Shown piece by piece: positions 26,070-34,915 of a DNA stretch of 64,000 nt. The stretch is taken from the NCBI GenBank assembly GCA_041859095.1, contig JBHEKY010000027.1, positions 1 to 64,000 of the forward strand, read 5' to 3'. The notes below the pieces were generated by a model, which was given only the letters and a program-made list of their open reading frames with translations, was not told where the DNA came from and did no database searches. The first letter of the stretch is position 1, and each line of letters starts with the position of its first letter. The stretch is from UBA1422 sp041859095. Lineage in GTDB: Bacteria; Bacillota; Clostridia; Peptostreptococcales; Anaerovoracaceae. Both the position numbers and the translations under genes were made by a program.

Positions 26070-26933
26070 ATGCCAAATATCGTAATCATCGGAAACGGCC
26101 CCGCAGGCTTGTCTGCAGCCATTTATGCCGTCAGAGCTGGCGTGGAAACCCTTGTAATTGGCGCGGGAAACAGCTCCTTGCTGAAGGCAGATAAAGTCGA
26201 AAATTTCTTTGGTCATCCAGAGCCCATTACCGGAAACCAGCTCCTGAAAAATGGAGAAGAGCAGTGCCGGAATCTGGGCGTTGTCATTGTGGAAGACGAA
26301 GCTGTTGGAATTTCATTTGGTGAGAAACTGATGGTTCGCACCGCGTCAGGGCAGTCTTTCCCGGCGGAAGCCATTGTGCTTGCCACGGGCATATCTAGGA
26401 GAGTACCCAAAATTGACGGGCTGGACAAATTCGAAGGCAGCGGTATCAGTTATTGTGCAGTTTGTGACGGGTTTTTCTTCCGAGGCAAAGATGTTGCAGT
26501 GTTGGGATCAGGAGATTATGCAGCCAATGAAGCCATGGAGCTATTGCCAATCGTCCAGTCGGTCACCATACTTACCAATGGGGAAGAATTAAAACCCGCC
26601 TTGCCCAATGGAGTCAAGTTGAACACAGGCAAAATAAAAGCATTACGCGGAGAGAATGCACTGGAAGATGTTGTTTTTGAAGACGGCGCATCTCTGGCTG
26701 TGGCGGGTGTATTTATTGCCATGGGTACTGCCGGAAGCGCGGATTTTGCAAAAAAATTAGGCGCAGAAACAGAGGGAAACAAAATTATTGTAGATGAAAA
26801 AATGGCCACCAATGTTCCCGGAATCTTTGCAGCCGGAGATGGAACCGGTGGATGGTACCAGATTGCAAAAGCCGTGTACCAGGGAGCTGTTGCAGGCAGT
26901 GAAGCGGCTAAATTTTTGTTTAAGGAGCAATAA
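26070..26933 (+). CDS. Thioredoxin reductase-like NAD(P)/FAD oxidoreductase
   Basis: A 287-residue flavoprotein with FAD motif IIGNGPAGLSAAIYAVRAG, redox CAVC in YCAVCDGFFF, a nucleotide motif VLGSGDYAANEA (atypical GxGxxA/D) and FAAGDGTGGWYQIAKA. It is shorter than standard TrxB. It follows nadC by 17 bp and is probably co-transcribed. Partner protein is unknown. Confidence 0.85.
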   Translation: MPNIVIIGNGPAGLSAAIYAVRAGVETLVIGAGNSSLLKADKVENFFGHPEPITGNQLLKNGEEQCRNLGVVIVEDEAVGISFGEKLMVRTASGQSFPAEAIVLATGISRRVPKIDGLDKFEGSGISYCAVCDGFFFRGKDVAVLGSGDYAANEAMELLPIVQSVTILTNGEELKPALPNGVKLNTGKIKALRGENALEDVVFEDGASLAVAGVFIAMGTAGSADFAKKLGAETEGNKIIVDEKMATNVPGIFAAGDGTGGWYQIAKAVYQGAVAGSEAAKFLFKEQ

Positions 26934-27398
26934 ATGGGATTTTTTAAGAAGCCAACCGTGCAAACCGACAATGATGAAGATATTAGACGTGAGATAAGAG
27001 CCAGAGTCGCCAAACAGGTTGGAATCTATGATGAAGAGTATATTAACACAGGGAAAATCGGTGGAACGAACGTGGTGGAAACACCCGCTGATTCGTCTGA
27101 GCCGGTTTCTGTTGTTGCAGCAGTTGCTGGAGTGGAAGTGCTCCCCGCAGTTGCAATCCCGGTGATTACCGAAAATGAACAGGGAGAAACCGAGCTTACA
27201 TTTGAGCCAATTAATACAGAAAACAAACCCCAAGAGGTTGTAGAGAAACCAGTCAAACAAAAGGCTCCAACAAAGCCAGTCAAACAAAAGGCTTCGAAAA
27301 AGAAAAACCACAACCTTGCGTTGATTCTTATTATTCTGGTCTTGATCTTTGCATTTATTCCACTCTATTATTATTTGACCGGGGTCAGTGCACTATGA
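26934..27398 (+). CDS. Tail-anchored membrane protein of unknown function
   Basis: A 154-residue protein starting at the base after the stop of the preceding gene. It has a charged N-terminus (KPTVQTDNDEDIRREIRARVAKQ), an acidic, valine-rich middle and a lysine-rich linker with a repeated KPVKQKA unit. A single C-terminal transmembrane helix is present (LALILIILVLIFAFIPLYYYL). Topology suggests a cytoplasmic domain anchored at the membrane. No family recognised. Confidence 0.7.
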   Translation: MGFFKKPTVQTDNDEDIRREIRARVAKQVGIYDEEYINTGKIGGTNVVETPADSSEPVSVVAAVAGVEVLPAVAIPVITENEQGETELTFEPINTENKPQEVVEKPVKQKAPTKPVKQKASKKKNHNLALILIILVLIFAFIPLYYYLTGVSAL

Positions 27399-27757
27399 TA
27401 ACAAGAGACTATCTGATGGAGGAAGCCGAAAGGCTAACAAAACTAATTGCCGCAGTGGTGTTTCAAAAACATTTTGAGGAAGAGCAGAGTGGGATGGAAT
27501 ATTCGATATCCCAGGACGAAATGCTGTTAGGCGATTTGAGAAGGATGATCCAAACTGGCAGTATCAATGAAGCGGAGAACCTGTTGTTTGAGAGGCTTAC
27601 GACTGACCCAACAAGCCACAACCTATCAGTGGCAGGAATTTTTTACAAAGAGCTGAGCCAACTGACGGATGAGGAGTTGAAACGAGCTATGTTTTCCCGG
27701 CAGGAAATCATGGAAGGCCTTCAATCCATTGCGCGGGTAGCAGAATCCAAAAGATAA
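27395..27757 (+). CDS. DUF6483-like small helical protein
   Basis: A 120-residue all-helical soluble protein (RDYLMEEAERLTKLIAAVVFQKH, then DLRRMIQTGSINEAENLLFERL). It overlaps the preceding gene by 4 bp (ATGA), so the two are coupled. The opening resembles the DUF6483 family; this is from memory. Function is unknown. Confidence 0.7.
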   Translation: MITRDYLMEEAERLTKLIAAVVFQKHFEEEQSGMEYSISQDEMLLGDLRRMIQTGSINEAENLLFERLTTDPTSHNLSVAGIFYKELSQLTDEELKRAMFSRQEIMEGLQSIARVAESKR

Positions 27758-27790
27758 AGCGGCAGGCCTTATGGCCCGCCGCTTTTTATT
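27756..27790 (+). terminator. Intrinsic terminator
   Basis: AAAGCGGCAGGCC, TTAT loop, GGCCCGCCGCTTT, then T-run. It ends the nadABC-downstream operon and faces the convergent RsgI-like gene. Confidence 0.9.
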
Positions 27791-27850
27791 GTTCAATTTA
27801 TTAAGGCAATGATCTAAATGTCTTTGGAATCATTGGAATCTAATCTGCTC

Positions 27851-29251
27851 TTATTTGGTGCCATCATAGGGAAGAACAATTGGAAGGGTATTCCCTGAAG
27901 ACTTGACTCCGCCGTAGACGGAAGTTATTGAGAAGTAGCAGGTTTGTCCGGTTCCCGCCTCATAGCCTGCCAACTCGCAGATATTCACCGATACCGAGGT
28001 GACATTGGGATCGCCGTAATAGGCGTAATAGTTACACCCGGACTCTCCATACACAGGGGTAGAATCGGTAAAGGAGTACATGACTTTGTTAAAATCAAAT
28101 CCCGTGGCGCTAACAGCGGTCCAGGTGAGATTAACCGTAGTACCCGCAAGGGCTCCACTGATGGTGGCTTTGTCTAATGTGGCAGCCGGAGTGCTTGGCA
28201 TCACCAAGCCGATGGCATTGCCCGGCTTTTTCACTTTATGACCCTCATACAACGCAGTGATGGAGAAATAACAGGTCTTTCCCGGTTCATAGCCAGACAA
28301 GGTTGTGACATTGGATATTTTGACGCTGGTGGTATTTGCATCAGTTATCCAGGCATAATAGCTGCAACCAGACTCTCCATAGACTGGAGTAGAATCCGTA
28401 AAGGAATACATGACTTTGTAGCCATCAAGTTTTGATCGATCAATCTTATTCCAACTAAGGTTAACTGCCGTTCCAGAAATACTCCCTTTAATGGTGGTTG
28501 CAATGTATGGGTCAGCGGTGCCGCTCCCATTATCTGATGGGGTTCCGCTGGTATCCGGCACTTCTGTTACCGGGTTTTCGATCGCCTGGCATTTGGCGAT
28601 GACCTCTTTTACACCATCGTTTTTTGTTATAGACACGCCTTCCGTTTTTTTGCTCAAAGCCAAAAGACCGGCCGAAACCCCAAGGTCATCTGCTTGAGTT
28701 TTGTTTTCAAGCGTGCCGGAGACCAATAGGAGATGGACCATGTCGCCCAAACTCTTTTCCAAATCAGCCTGCAGGGCTGAGGCAAAAAAACCATCTTTGG
28801 AGAAGTAGCCCACAAGGACGTATTTTTCCTCATCTGCCAGATAGCCTGCTGCTTTCGCTGCCTTTACAATTTCCATAATAGCTGCCTGGATATCGTCTCC
28901 TTCAAAATCCAAATCGGAGAGTAGCTCATCGGCATCCTCATTTTGGCTTATGACTTTAGCGACCTTATCCTCGCCATCCACGCCCAGACAAATGCTGGGA
29001 TTGATGTCTACGGTGTAGTAACCGGTAACGATTGGTTCGTCAACGGGGGATTGCTGGAACACGCTGGCACCAATTAGGATGCCGAACAGCAGGACTGCTG
29101 CTGCGCCCAACGCAACCATGTAATTCTTTTTCATAACTCTAAACCCTACCTTTCTCTTTTTCATTGTGCGTTCCACAAGATCAACAGGCGGGTCTATGTC
29201 TTTGATATTTAATTCATCCAAGTATTTGTCGACATCAAACATTGATTTCAC
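27851..29251 (-). CDS. RsgI-like anti-sigma factor with two FN3-like extracellular repeats
   Basis: A 466-residue single-span membrane protein. The short cytoplasmic N-terminus leads to one transmembrane helix (YMVALGAAAVLLFGILIGASV). The juxtamembrane TVDINPSICLGVDGEDKVAKV matches the RsgI autoproteolysis segment, where cleavage occurs at Asn-Pro. A helical periplasmic-type domain follows. Two FN3-like modules each contain KVMYSFTDSTPVYGESGC-YYA. It overlaps the upstream ECF sigma gene by 17 bp and should hold that sigma factor inactive until an outside signal acts on the FN3-like domains. Confidence 0.8.
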   Translation of the reverse strand: MKSMFDVDKYLDELNIKDIDPPVDLVERTMKKRKVGFRVMKKNYMVALGAAAVLLFGILIGASVFQQSPVDEPIVTGYYTVDINPSICLGVDGEDKVAKVISQNEDADELLSDLDFEGDDIQAAIMEIVKAAKAAGYLADEEKYVLVGYFSKDGFFASALQADLEKSLGDMVHLLLVSGTLENKTQADDLGVSAGLLALSKKTEGVSITKNDGVKEVIAKCQAIENPVTEVPDTSGTPSDNGSGTADPYIATTIKGSISGTAVNLSWNKIDRSKLDGYKVMYSFTDSTPVYGESGCSYYAWITDANTTSVKISNVTTLSGYEPGKTCYFSITALYEGHKVKKPGNAIGLVMPSTPAATLDKATISGALAGTTVNLTWTAVSATGFDFNKVMYSFTDSTPVYGESGCNYYAYYGDPNVTSVSVNICELAGYEAGTGQTCYFSITSVYGGVKSSGNTLPIVLPYDGTK

Positions 29252-29804
29252 CCTCCAATTTCTCTTTTAGGATTTTTTTGGCTGTGCTGATACGAGATTT
29301 CACCGTTCCTTCCGGTACCTGTATAATCTGCGCAATTTCCAAATAGGGCAATCCCTGGTAATAGAATAAAACCAAGGGGACCTTGTGCAACTCCGGCAGA
29401 TTGTTGATGGCTGTCACCAGCAATTCCCGGGTGGCTTGCCTTTCGTAGTATACTTCTGCAGATTCCTTGCTTTCCGCAGCTTCCATCAACAAATCCTTAG
29501 CAGCGGAAGACACATAATCCTCTCGGAAAATCTTCCCCCTGCGCTGCGCCTTGCGACAGTTGTCACGAAACTGGTTGATGCAGATTTTGAAGAGCCATGC
29601 CCGAAAAGCCCGGTCAGAATAGCGGTTAGCATTCCGGATGGCTTTCATCCAGGTGGCCTGGTACAAATCTTCCGCATCCTGTTTGGATAGAGTCAGTCTG
29701 AAGCAAAGGTTGAACAACTCCTTATTGTGCATTTCAACTAACATGCGTGTTGCATCCGCATTTCCGCTGACAAATTGTTCAAGCACGTTTTCAGATACAG
29801 CCAT
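29235..29804 (-). CDS. ECF sigma factor
   Basis: A 189-residue sigma-70-family factor. Region 2 has LFNLCFRLTLSKQDAEDLYQATWMKA and WLFKICINQFRDNCRK; region 4 has LPELHKVPLVLFYYQGLPYLEIAQIIQVPEGTVKSRISTAKKIL. ATG 29804 is preferred since GGAGGT lies within the longer version. An ECF-type promoter just upstream suggests autoregulation. It is co-transcribed with its RsgI-like partner. Confidence 0.92.
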   Translation of the reverse strand: MAVSENVLEQFVSGNADATRMLVEMHNKELFNLCFRLTLSKQDAEDLYQATWMKAIRNANRYSDRAFRAWLFKICINQFRDNCRKAQRRGKIFREDYVSSAAKDLLMEAAESKESAEVYYERQATRELLVTAINNLPELHKVPLVLFYYQGLPYLEIAQIIQVPEGTVKSRISTAKKILKEKLEGEINV

Positions 29805-29828
29805 ACACACCTCCAACTATAGAGTAAA

Positions 29829-29852
29829 ACGTATGAAAAGAGAAAAAGTTCA
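29829..29852 (-). promoter_or_regulatory. Candidate autoregulated ECF promoter
   Basis: Reading leftward: TGAAC at 29852-29848, a 16-bp spacer and CGT at 29831-29829. This matches the general ECF pattern AAC-N16-CGT and lies 25 bp from the sigma gene start. Confidence 0.5.
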
Positions 29853-30039
29853 GTAGAATTGAAATATTTATTGTGGAGAGTATATCATTTTTCTGCAATA
29901 GTGGAAAGAAGGGAATGATTCTCCTAAAATCCAAGCCAGATGTTTGATTTTTAGAGGCAAAAGAGGTAATATATTTCTATTAGCAATTCCATATTGGGCC
30001 CATAGGGGGATCCTAGAGTTATTAATGAAGGAGCCCATT

Positions 30040-30351
30040 ATGATACTTACCACAACTGAGAGCATTTCCGGTAAAGAACTGGAAACCATTGGCATTGTGA
30101 AAGGTGCCATGATTCAATCCAAAAATATTATTAAAGACATTGGCTCCGGCCTCAAAACCATTGTTGGCGGTGAATTGAAAGCCTACAGTGAGATGATGGA
30201 CGAAGCCCGAGCCTCAGCCACCAAACGGATGGTAGAAGATGCTGAAGCCAAAGGGGCCGATGCGATTGTATGCGTCCGCTATGCCACATCTGCAGTGATG
30301 CAAAATGCCGCAGAGGTTATGGCTTACGGCACTGCCGTGAAATTCAAGTAA
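30040..30351 (+). CDS. YbjQ/UPF0145 family protein
   Basis: A 103-residue protein of normal family length: TTTESISGKELETIGIVKGAMIQSKNIIKDIGSGLKTIVGGELKAY, MDEARASATKRMVEDAEAKGADAIVCVRYATS. GAAGGAG supports ATG 30040. UPF0145 proteins form pentamers and have been suggested to bind metals, but function is not firm. It is 2 bp from the next gene. Confidence 0.9.
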   Translation: MILTTTESISGKELETIGIVKGAMIQSKNIIKDIGSGLKTIVGGELKAYSEMMDEARASATKRMVEDAEAKGADAIVCVRYATSAVMQNAAEVMAYGTAVKFK

Positions 30352-30353
30352 TC

Positions 30354-31193
30354 ATGGAACAAGTTTCAACATCCGCAATCATTGCGATGCTTGTGACCCT
30401 TGCTATCTGCATTGTACTGCCGGTAGGTTTGTTATTACTCTTTCGAAAAAAAATGGGAAGGGGCGTCACCTCCGCATGTCTTGCCGGCGCTTTAGGGTTT
30501 TTTGTTCCACAGGCGGTAATCCGGATTCCGGCCCTTCAAGGGCTTTCGCTACTTGACGGATTCGGCGATTTTGTACAAAACCACTTTTGGACGTACGCAG
30601 TGTTGCTGGCTCTTTCGGCGGCACTCTTTGAAACCGTAGGTAGACTTGTGGTATTCAAAACTGTCCTGAAGAACCGGACTACTTACAATGCGGCGCTATG
30701 CGCAGGATTAGGACATGGTGGGATTGAAGCCATCTACCTGGTGGGGCTGACTTATGTTAACAATCTGGTCTTGTCGTTTATGATTAACAACGGCAGCGCC
30801 TATGAGGTGCTATCAGGACAAGGCCTGGCTTCGGACCAGGCTAACCAGTTAATTACGACGATGACCCAAGCGTCACCGTCCATATTTTATATGGCGGGGT
30901 TTGAGAGGGTTTTTACCATTGGATTCCAGATGGGGTTATCGATGCTGCTGGCTTACGGCATCACGAAAAACCAAACAGTCAAATTTTTTGGGTTGGTGTT
31001 GCTCTTGCACACTGCAGTCGATTTTATGGTCATAGCCGCACAAAATGCCGGATGGAGTCTATATTTGGTAGAAGTTTTCATCGCCCTGGTGGGTTTGGTT
31101 GCGGTAGTCTTAATCGCTCGTGCAAAATCCGGTTTTTCTGAGATCGAAATCAAGCGGGACGAAGCAGAAGTTGCCAGAGAAGAGGGATATTAA
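30354..31193 (+). CDS. YhfC-family intramembrane glutamic-type protease
   Basis: A 279-residue protein with about 7-8 transmembrane helices. FETVGRLVVFKTVLKN (E-x-x-x-R) and GLGHGGIEAIYL are the motifs of the YhfC/Abi-type glutamic protease group. Substrate is unknown. The in-frame upstream extension overlaps YbjQ, so ATG 30354 is used. Confidence 0.8.
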   Translation: MEQVSTSAIIAMLVTLAICIVLPVGLLLLFRKKMGRGVTSACLAGALGFFVPQAVIRIPALQGLSLLDGFGDFVQNHFWTYAVLLALSAALFETVGRLVVFKTVLKNRTTYNAALCAGLGHGGIEAIYLVGLTYVNNLVLSFMINNGSAYEVLSGQGLASDQANQLITTMTQASPSIFYMAGFERVFTIGFQMGLSMLLAYGITKNQTVKFFGLVLLLHTAVDFMVIAAQNAGWSLYLVEVFIALVGLVAVVLIARAKSGFSEIEIKRDEAEVAREEGY

Positions 31194-31198
31194 AGGAT

Positions 31199-31999
31199 AT
31201 GATGATTCACGTAAGCAGAGAAGAACGAAAAAGCATGACCCATCTTTTTGAAGGACTTGAAGATTCCATGGTCATCGCATACCTGCAGGGATTTATGGGA
31301 GATGGTTATGTGGACCGGATGTCAAACCCTAGAGTAGGCCTGATTGTCAGCGCGGAATACTGTTTTTTCGGAGGCGATTGCGACTTGCCCGAAGCCAGAG
31401 AGTTGGCGGAGAGGCTATTTGAGACGACAACGCTTGCTCAGATGATTGCCATTTACCCGGACCAACAAACAGGATGGCTTGACTTATTAATGTCCATCGA
31501 ACCGTTCCGCCCGGCGTCTCTGCCGAGATTTGGGATTGTACAGCGGGACTATGAATTTGATCAAACGAAACTGAAAACCATCGCACAAACCATTCCGGAG
31601 GGAATGGTGCTGACCCGTTTTGACGAAGAAATATACCGGCAGGCCATGTCGGAACACTGGTCCATGGCATTTTGTGAGGCCTTTACATCAGTGGAAGATT
31701 ATTTGACTCAGGGATTTGGGTACGCGGTGACGGAACATGGAAAATTGGTGGCAGGCGCGTCTACCATGACCGTGTATGATGGAGGAACAGAAACCCAAGT
31801 GGCCACCCGAGCCGGATACGAAGGGCGAGGACTGGCATTGGCTTGTTCAGCGGCGTTTATTATGGAATGTGACCGACGTGGCATGCGCCCTTGCTGGGAT
31901 GCAGCCAACGAGGCTTCTTTGCATATGGCCCAGAAGTTAGGGTACGAGTATCGCGGGCTCTACATGACCGTAGAGGTAAACCGACCAAATCATCTATAG
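31199..31999 (+). CDS. GNAT-type N-acetyltransferase
   Basis: A 266-residue protein with a poorly conserved N-terminal half and a C-terminal GNAT fold: FGYAVTEHGKLVAGAS, then the acetyl-CoA loop TQVATRAGYEGRGLALACSAAFI, then WDAANEASLHMAQKLGYEYRG. Acceptor is unknown. It is 5 bp after the YhfC gene. Confidence 0.75.
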   Translation: MMIHVSREERKSMTHLFEGLEDSMVIAYLQGFMGDGYVDRMSNPRVGLIVSAEYCFFGGDCDLPEARELAERLFETTTLAQMIAIYPDQQTGWLDLLMSIEPFRPASLPRFGIVQRDYEFDQTKLKTIAQTIPEGMVLTRFDEEIYRQAMSEHWSMAFCEAFTSVEDYLTQGFGYAVTEHGKLVAGASTMTVYDGGTETQVATRAGYEGRGLALACSAAFIMECDRRGMRPCWDAANEASLHMAQKLGYEYRGLYMTVEVNRPNHL

Positions 32000-32015
32000 A
32001 GAATTGGAGTAATTA

Positions 32016-32273
32016 TTGAAGATAAACGAAAGTAAAAACCAAAAGGAAGCCATCAGACCCGGCAAATATCGGCACTACAAAGGGAACTTCTATGAAGTTC
32101 TTTCTTTGGCCTCCCATTCTGAAACGCTTGAGCCCATGGTGGTTTACCGTGCCCTATATGGGGGTAAAGAACTTTGGGTTCGTCCCGCATCCATGTGGAA
32201 TGAACTGGTTGTTACCTCTGCTGGCGAAATGAAGCGTTTCGAATATATAGGAGAAATAGATGAATCAGATTGA
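32016..32273 (+). CDS. DUF1653 family protein
   Basis: An 85-residue protein with the DUF1653 fold signature RPGKYRHYKGNFYEVLSLASHSETLEPMVVYRALYGGKELWVRP. It starts with TTG, TTGGAGT 5 bp upstream. Function is unknown in the family. Its end overlaps the aldo/keto reductase start by 14 bp. Confidence 0.85.
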   Translation: MKINESKNQKEAIRPGKYRHYKGNFYEVLSLASHSETLEPMVVYRALYGGKELWVRPASMWNELVVTSAGEMKRFEYIGEIDESD

Positions 32274-33456
32274 TGGCATGCAATACAGAAAAGGTTGTGG
32301 TGAGGATCAGCTCTCTGCCCTTGGTTATGGCTGCATGCGCTTTACCGGAAAGGGAACCGGCATTGATCTTGAAAAAGCAGAAGCGGAACTGATGGAAGCC
32401 ATCAGAGGCGGTGTCAATTATTTTGATACCGCATACATTTATACCGGAAGCGAAGTTGCGCTTGGCAAGATTTTTGCGCAGAACAATTGCCGCAATCAGA
32501 TCTACATCGCCACCAAGCTGCCCCAGTTTCTGATTCGCAGTGCAAGCGCTATTGACAAGTATTTTAATGAACAAAAAAAACGACTGCAAACAGCGTATAT
32601 TGACTACTATCTGCTTCATTTTTTAAATGATATAGAAACCTGGAACCGACTTGTAAAATTGGGCATAAAGGAATGGATTGAAGGCAAAAAAGCCAAAGGG
32701 GAAATCAGGCATATCGGTTTCTCGTTCCACGGCAATACGGACATGTTTTTGCAGCTTCTTGACGTATATGACTGGGACTTCTGCCAGCTTCAATATAATT
32801 ATATGGATGAGTATAGCCAGGCCGGCAAGGCGGGTCTTTTGGCAGCCAACAAAAAAGGCATGCCTGTCATCGTTATGGAACCTCTTCGTGGTGGCAATTT
32901 GGTCAACCTCTTACCCCAAGAGGCCAAAAAAATCATGACATCCTATGAAAAAAACTGGAGCCCCGCTGCTTGGGCCTTTCGGTGGATTTGGAATCAACCG
33001 GAAGTCACCTGTGTGCTTTCTGGGATGAATTCAATGGAGATGCTTCACGAAAACATGGCGGTTGCTGCTGATGCTATCCCCGACCAGTGGACAGCCGAGG
33101 AGTTTGCCATACTCGATACGGTGAAACAGGAAATCAGCCGGGATATTAAGGTGGGCTGCACGGGTTGTGGTTATTGCCAGCCTTGCCCGCAAGGGGTGGA
33201 TATCGCCGGAAGTTTCCGTTGTTATAATATTAAATACCTGGAGGGGAAACGGCTAGCTGTGACCGAATACATCAAAATCACCACGGCCAGAAAGCATCCG
33301 GGGAGCGCCTCTCTTTGCAACGAATGTGGCAAATGCGAACCCCGTTGCCCTCAGAATATTCAAATTCGAAAGGAACTAAAGAAGGTGAAGAGGGAGCTGG
33401 AAACCTCAAAATACAAACTCAGCAAGCTGGCGTTTAAGCTTGTGAATAGATGGTAG
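32260..33456 (+). CDS. Aldo/keto reductase with C-terminal 4Fe-4S ferredoxin domain
   Basis: A 398-residue fusion. Residues 1-290 are an AKR barrel (LGYGCMRFT, NYFDTAYIYTGSE, then the IDYYLLHFLND region). The C-terminal 110 residues hold two ferredoxin-like cysteine sets, CTGCGYCQPCP and CNECGKCEPRCP. The iron-sulfur part suggests electrons come from ferredoxin rather than only NADPH. It starts a run of redox genes up to 37216. Confidence 0.88.
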   Translation: MNQIDGMQYRKGCGEDQLSALGYGCMRFTGKGTGIDLEKAEAELMEAIRGGVNYFDTAYIYTGSEVALGKIFAQNNCRNQIYIATKLPQFLIRSASAIDKYFNEQKKRLQTAYIDYYLLHFLNDIETWNRLVKLGIKEWIEGKKAKGEIRHIGFSFHGNTDMFLQLLDVYDWDFCQLQYNYMDEYSQAGKAGLLAANKKGMPVIVMEPLRGGNLVNLLPQEAKKIMTSYEKNWSPAAWAFRWIWNQPEVTCVLSGMNSMEMLHENMAVAADAIPDQWTAEEFAILDTVKQEISRDIKVGCTGCGYCQPCPQGVDIAGSFRCYNIKYLEGKRLAVTEYIKITTARKHPGSASLCNECGKCEPRCPQNIQIRKELKKVKRELETSKYKLSKLAFKLVNRW

Positions 33457-33487
33457 AAATGAATCAACAAGAAAGAGAAGGTGACCT

Positions 33488-33946
33488 ATGGGAGAAACCA
33501 ACATGCAAAAAGAGTACAGACTAACTCTTGAAATTGTAAATGACCTTTGGGCGAAAACTTATAATACCGACGGTAAGCCTGATTGGTCCCACATCTTACC
33601 TTATTATGATGACTCTATTTTTTTCAAAGATACCATCCAGGAAATCCGAGGCATGGTTGAATTCAAAAAAATGACTGAGCGGCTGACCAAGCGTTCCAAA
33701 GACCTGGGCATGAAACTAACGAGAACCTCGCAACAGGGCAACGATATTTTTATTGAATGGGAGATGACGATCAGCTACAAGAAATACCCCAGCTCTGTCA
33801 TGTACGGTTTTTCAAGATTGACGCTCAATGAGAGTGGGAAGATTATCGAGCAACGGGATTATTATGATTTATGGGGCGACATCTTTGACAATATCCCATA
33901 CTTCGCAAAGAGATATCGGAAATTCATGAAGAAGAAATTCGGGTGA
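33488..33946 (+). CDS. SnoaL/NTF2-like small protein
   Basis: A 152-residue single-domain protein with an alpha+beta cone-like pattern (HILPYYDDSIFFKDTIQEIRGMVEFKKM, IFIEWEMTISYKKYPSS, GKIIEQRDYYDLWGDIF). Such folds bind hydrophobic small molecules or act as isomerases. It overlaps the next SDR gene (GTGA), so the pair is coupled. No specific reaction can be stated. Confidence 0.65.
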   Translation: MGETNMQKEYRLTLEIVNDLWAKTYNTDGKPDWSHILPYYDDSIFFKDTIQEIRGMVEFKKMTERLTKRSKDLGMKLTRTSQQGNDIFIEWEMTISYKKYPSSVMYGFSRLTLNESGKIIEQRDYYDLWGDIFDNIPYFAKRYRKFMKKKFG

Positions 33947-34914
33947 GTAAGATGGATAATCATGGAATCAGAATCGGCAAATATTTTAGAGAGTACAAGG
34001 TTTCCAATGTGATGGCTATGCTAAAAAACAACGGCAAACTGCCACTGATATGTGAAGAGGATTGCAAAGGAAAACTGGTTGTCATCACCGGTGCGACCTC
34101 AGGCATCGGATATAACACCGCTCTGAAGTTTGCCGCAAAAGGCGCAGACCTGATTTGTATCAACAGAAACCAAGAAAAGTCTGATGCGCTGAAGCAAGAA
34201 ATCGAAAGCATATATCCAGTACGTTGTGATTGTATCATAGCAGACTTAAGCAGCTTGGAGGAAACCTATAGTGTTTCGCAAAAGTTGCTGGAACTAGCGA
34301 AACCTATCGATGTTTTGATTCATAATGCCGGAATTTATCTTACGAAGAGGCAACTTACGCAAGACGGCATCGAAAAAGTTTTCATGGTCAACCATATTTC
34401 ATCCTTTACAATCAACTACCTTTTGAAAGACAAACTCAAAGCGCAGGATACTTGCAGAATCATTCTTGTGAACTCAGAAGGTCATCGTTTCGCCGCCTGG
34501 GGCTTGCCTTTTGATGATCTGGATTGGGCAAAAAGACGGTATGGCGGTTTGGCAAGCTACGGATCGGCAAAATTGGCTCAGCTGTTGTCCATGATAAAAT
34601 TCGACGAATTCTTCCGGGGATCCGGTGTAACCATCAATGCCATGCATCCCGGGGCAGTCAAATCTGCGACCGGCCAGGATAATGGTGCCTTGTATAAGTG
34701 GTTCAAGAAAAATTCGTTGGATAAGAAGCTAAAACCCACCTCGATTGCAGCTGAGGCCATCTACTACTTAGGGGTTTCTCAGAAGCTGGAAAAAACCAGT
34801 GGTAAGTTTTATAACCTAACAACGCTTGAAGAACCCGCACCTCCCGCGCTTGACTTGGAAAACGCACAAATCCTATGGGAATTGAGCATCAAGATGGCAA
34901 AGCTGGAGGATTGA
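33943..34914 (+). CDS. Short-chain dehydrogenase/reductase (retinol-dehydrogenase-like)
   Basis: A 323-residue SDR with VVITGATSGIGYNTALKFAAKG, HNAGIYL, and catalytic Ser with YGSAKLAQ (Y-x-x-x-K). The length and LNSEGHRF-type region resemble the retinol dehydrogenase/WW-oxidoreductase group. Start GTG 33943 or ATG 33952. Neighbours suggest action on a lipid or isoprenoid-like substrate. Confidence 0.82.
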   Translation: MSKMDNHGIRIGKYFREYKVSNVMAMLKNNGKLPLICEEDCKGKLVVITGATSGIGYNTALKFAAKGADLICINRNQEKSDALKQEIESIYPVRCDCIIADLSSLEETYSVSQKLLELAKPIDVLIHNAGIYLTKRQLTQDGIEKVFMVNHISSFTINYLLKDKLKAQDTCRIILVNSEGHRFAAWGLPFDDLDWAKRRYGGLASYGSAKLAQLLSMIKFDEFFRGSGVTINAMHPGAVKSATGQDNGALYKWFKKNSLDKKLKPTSIAAEAIYYLGVSQKLEKTSGKFYNLTTLEEPAPPALDLENAQILWELSIKMAKLED

Positions 34915-34915
34915 T

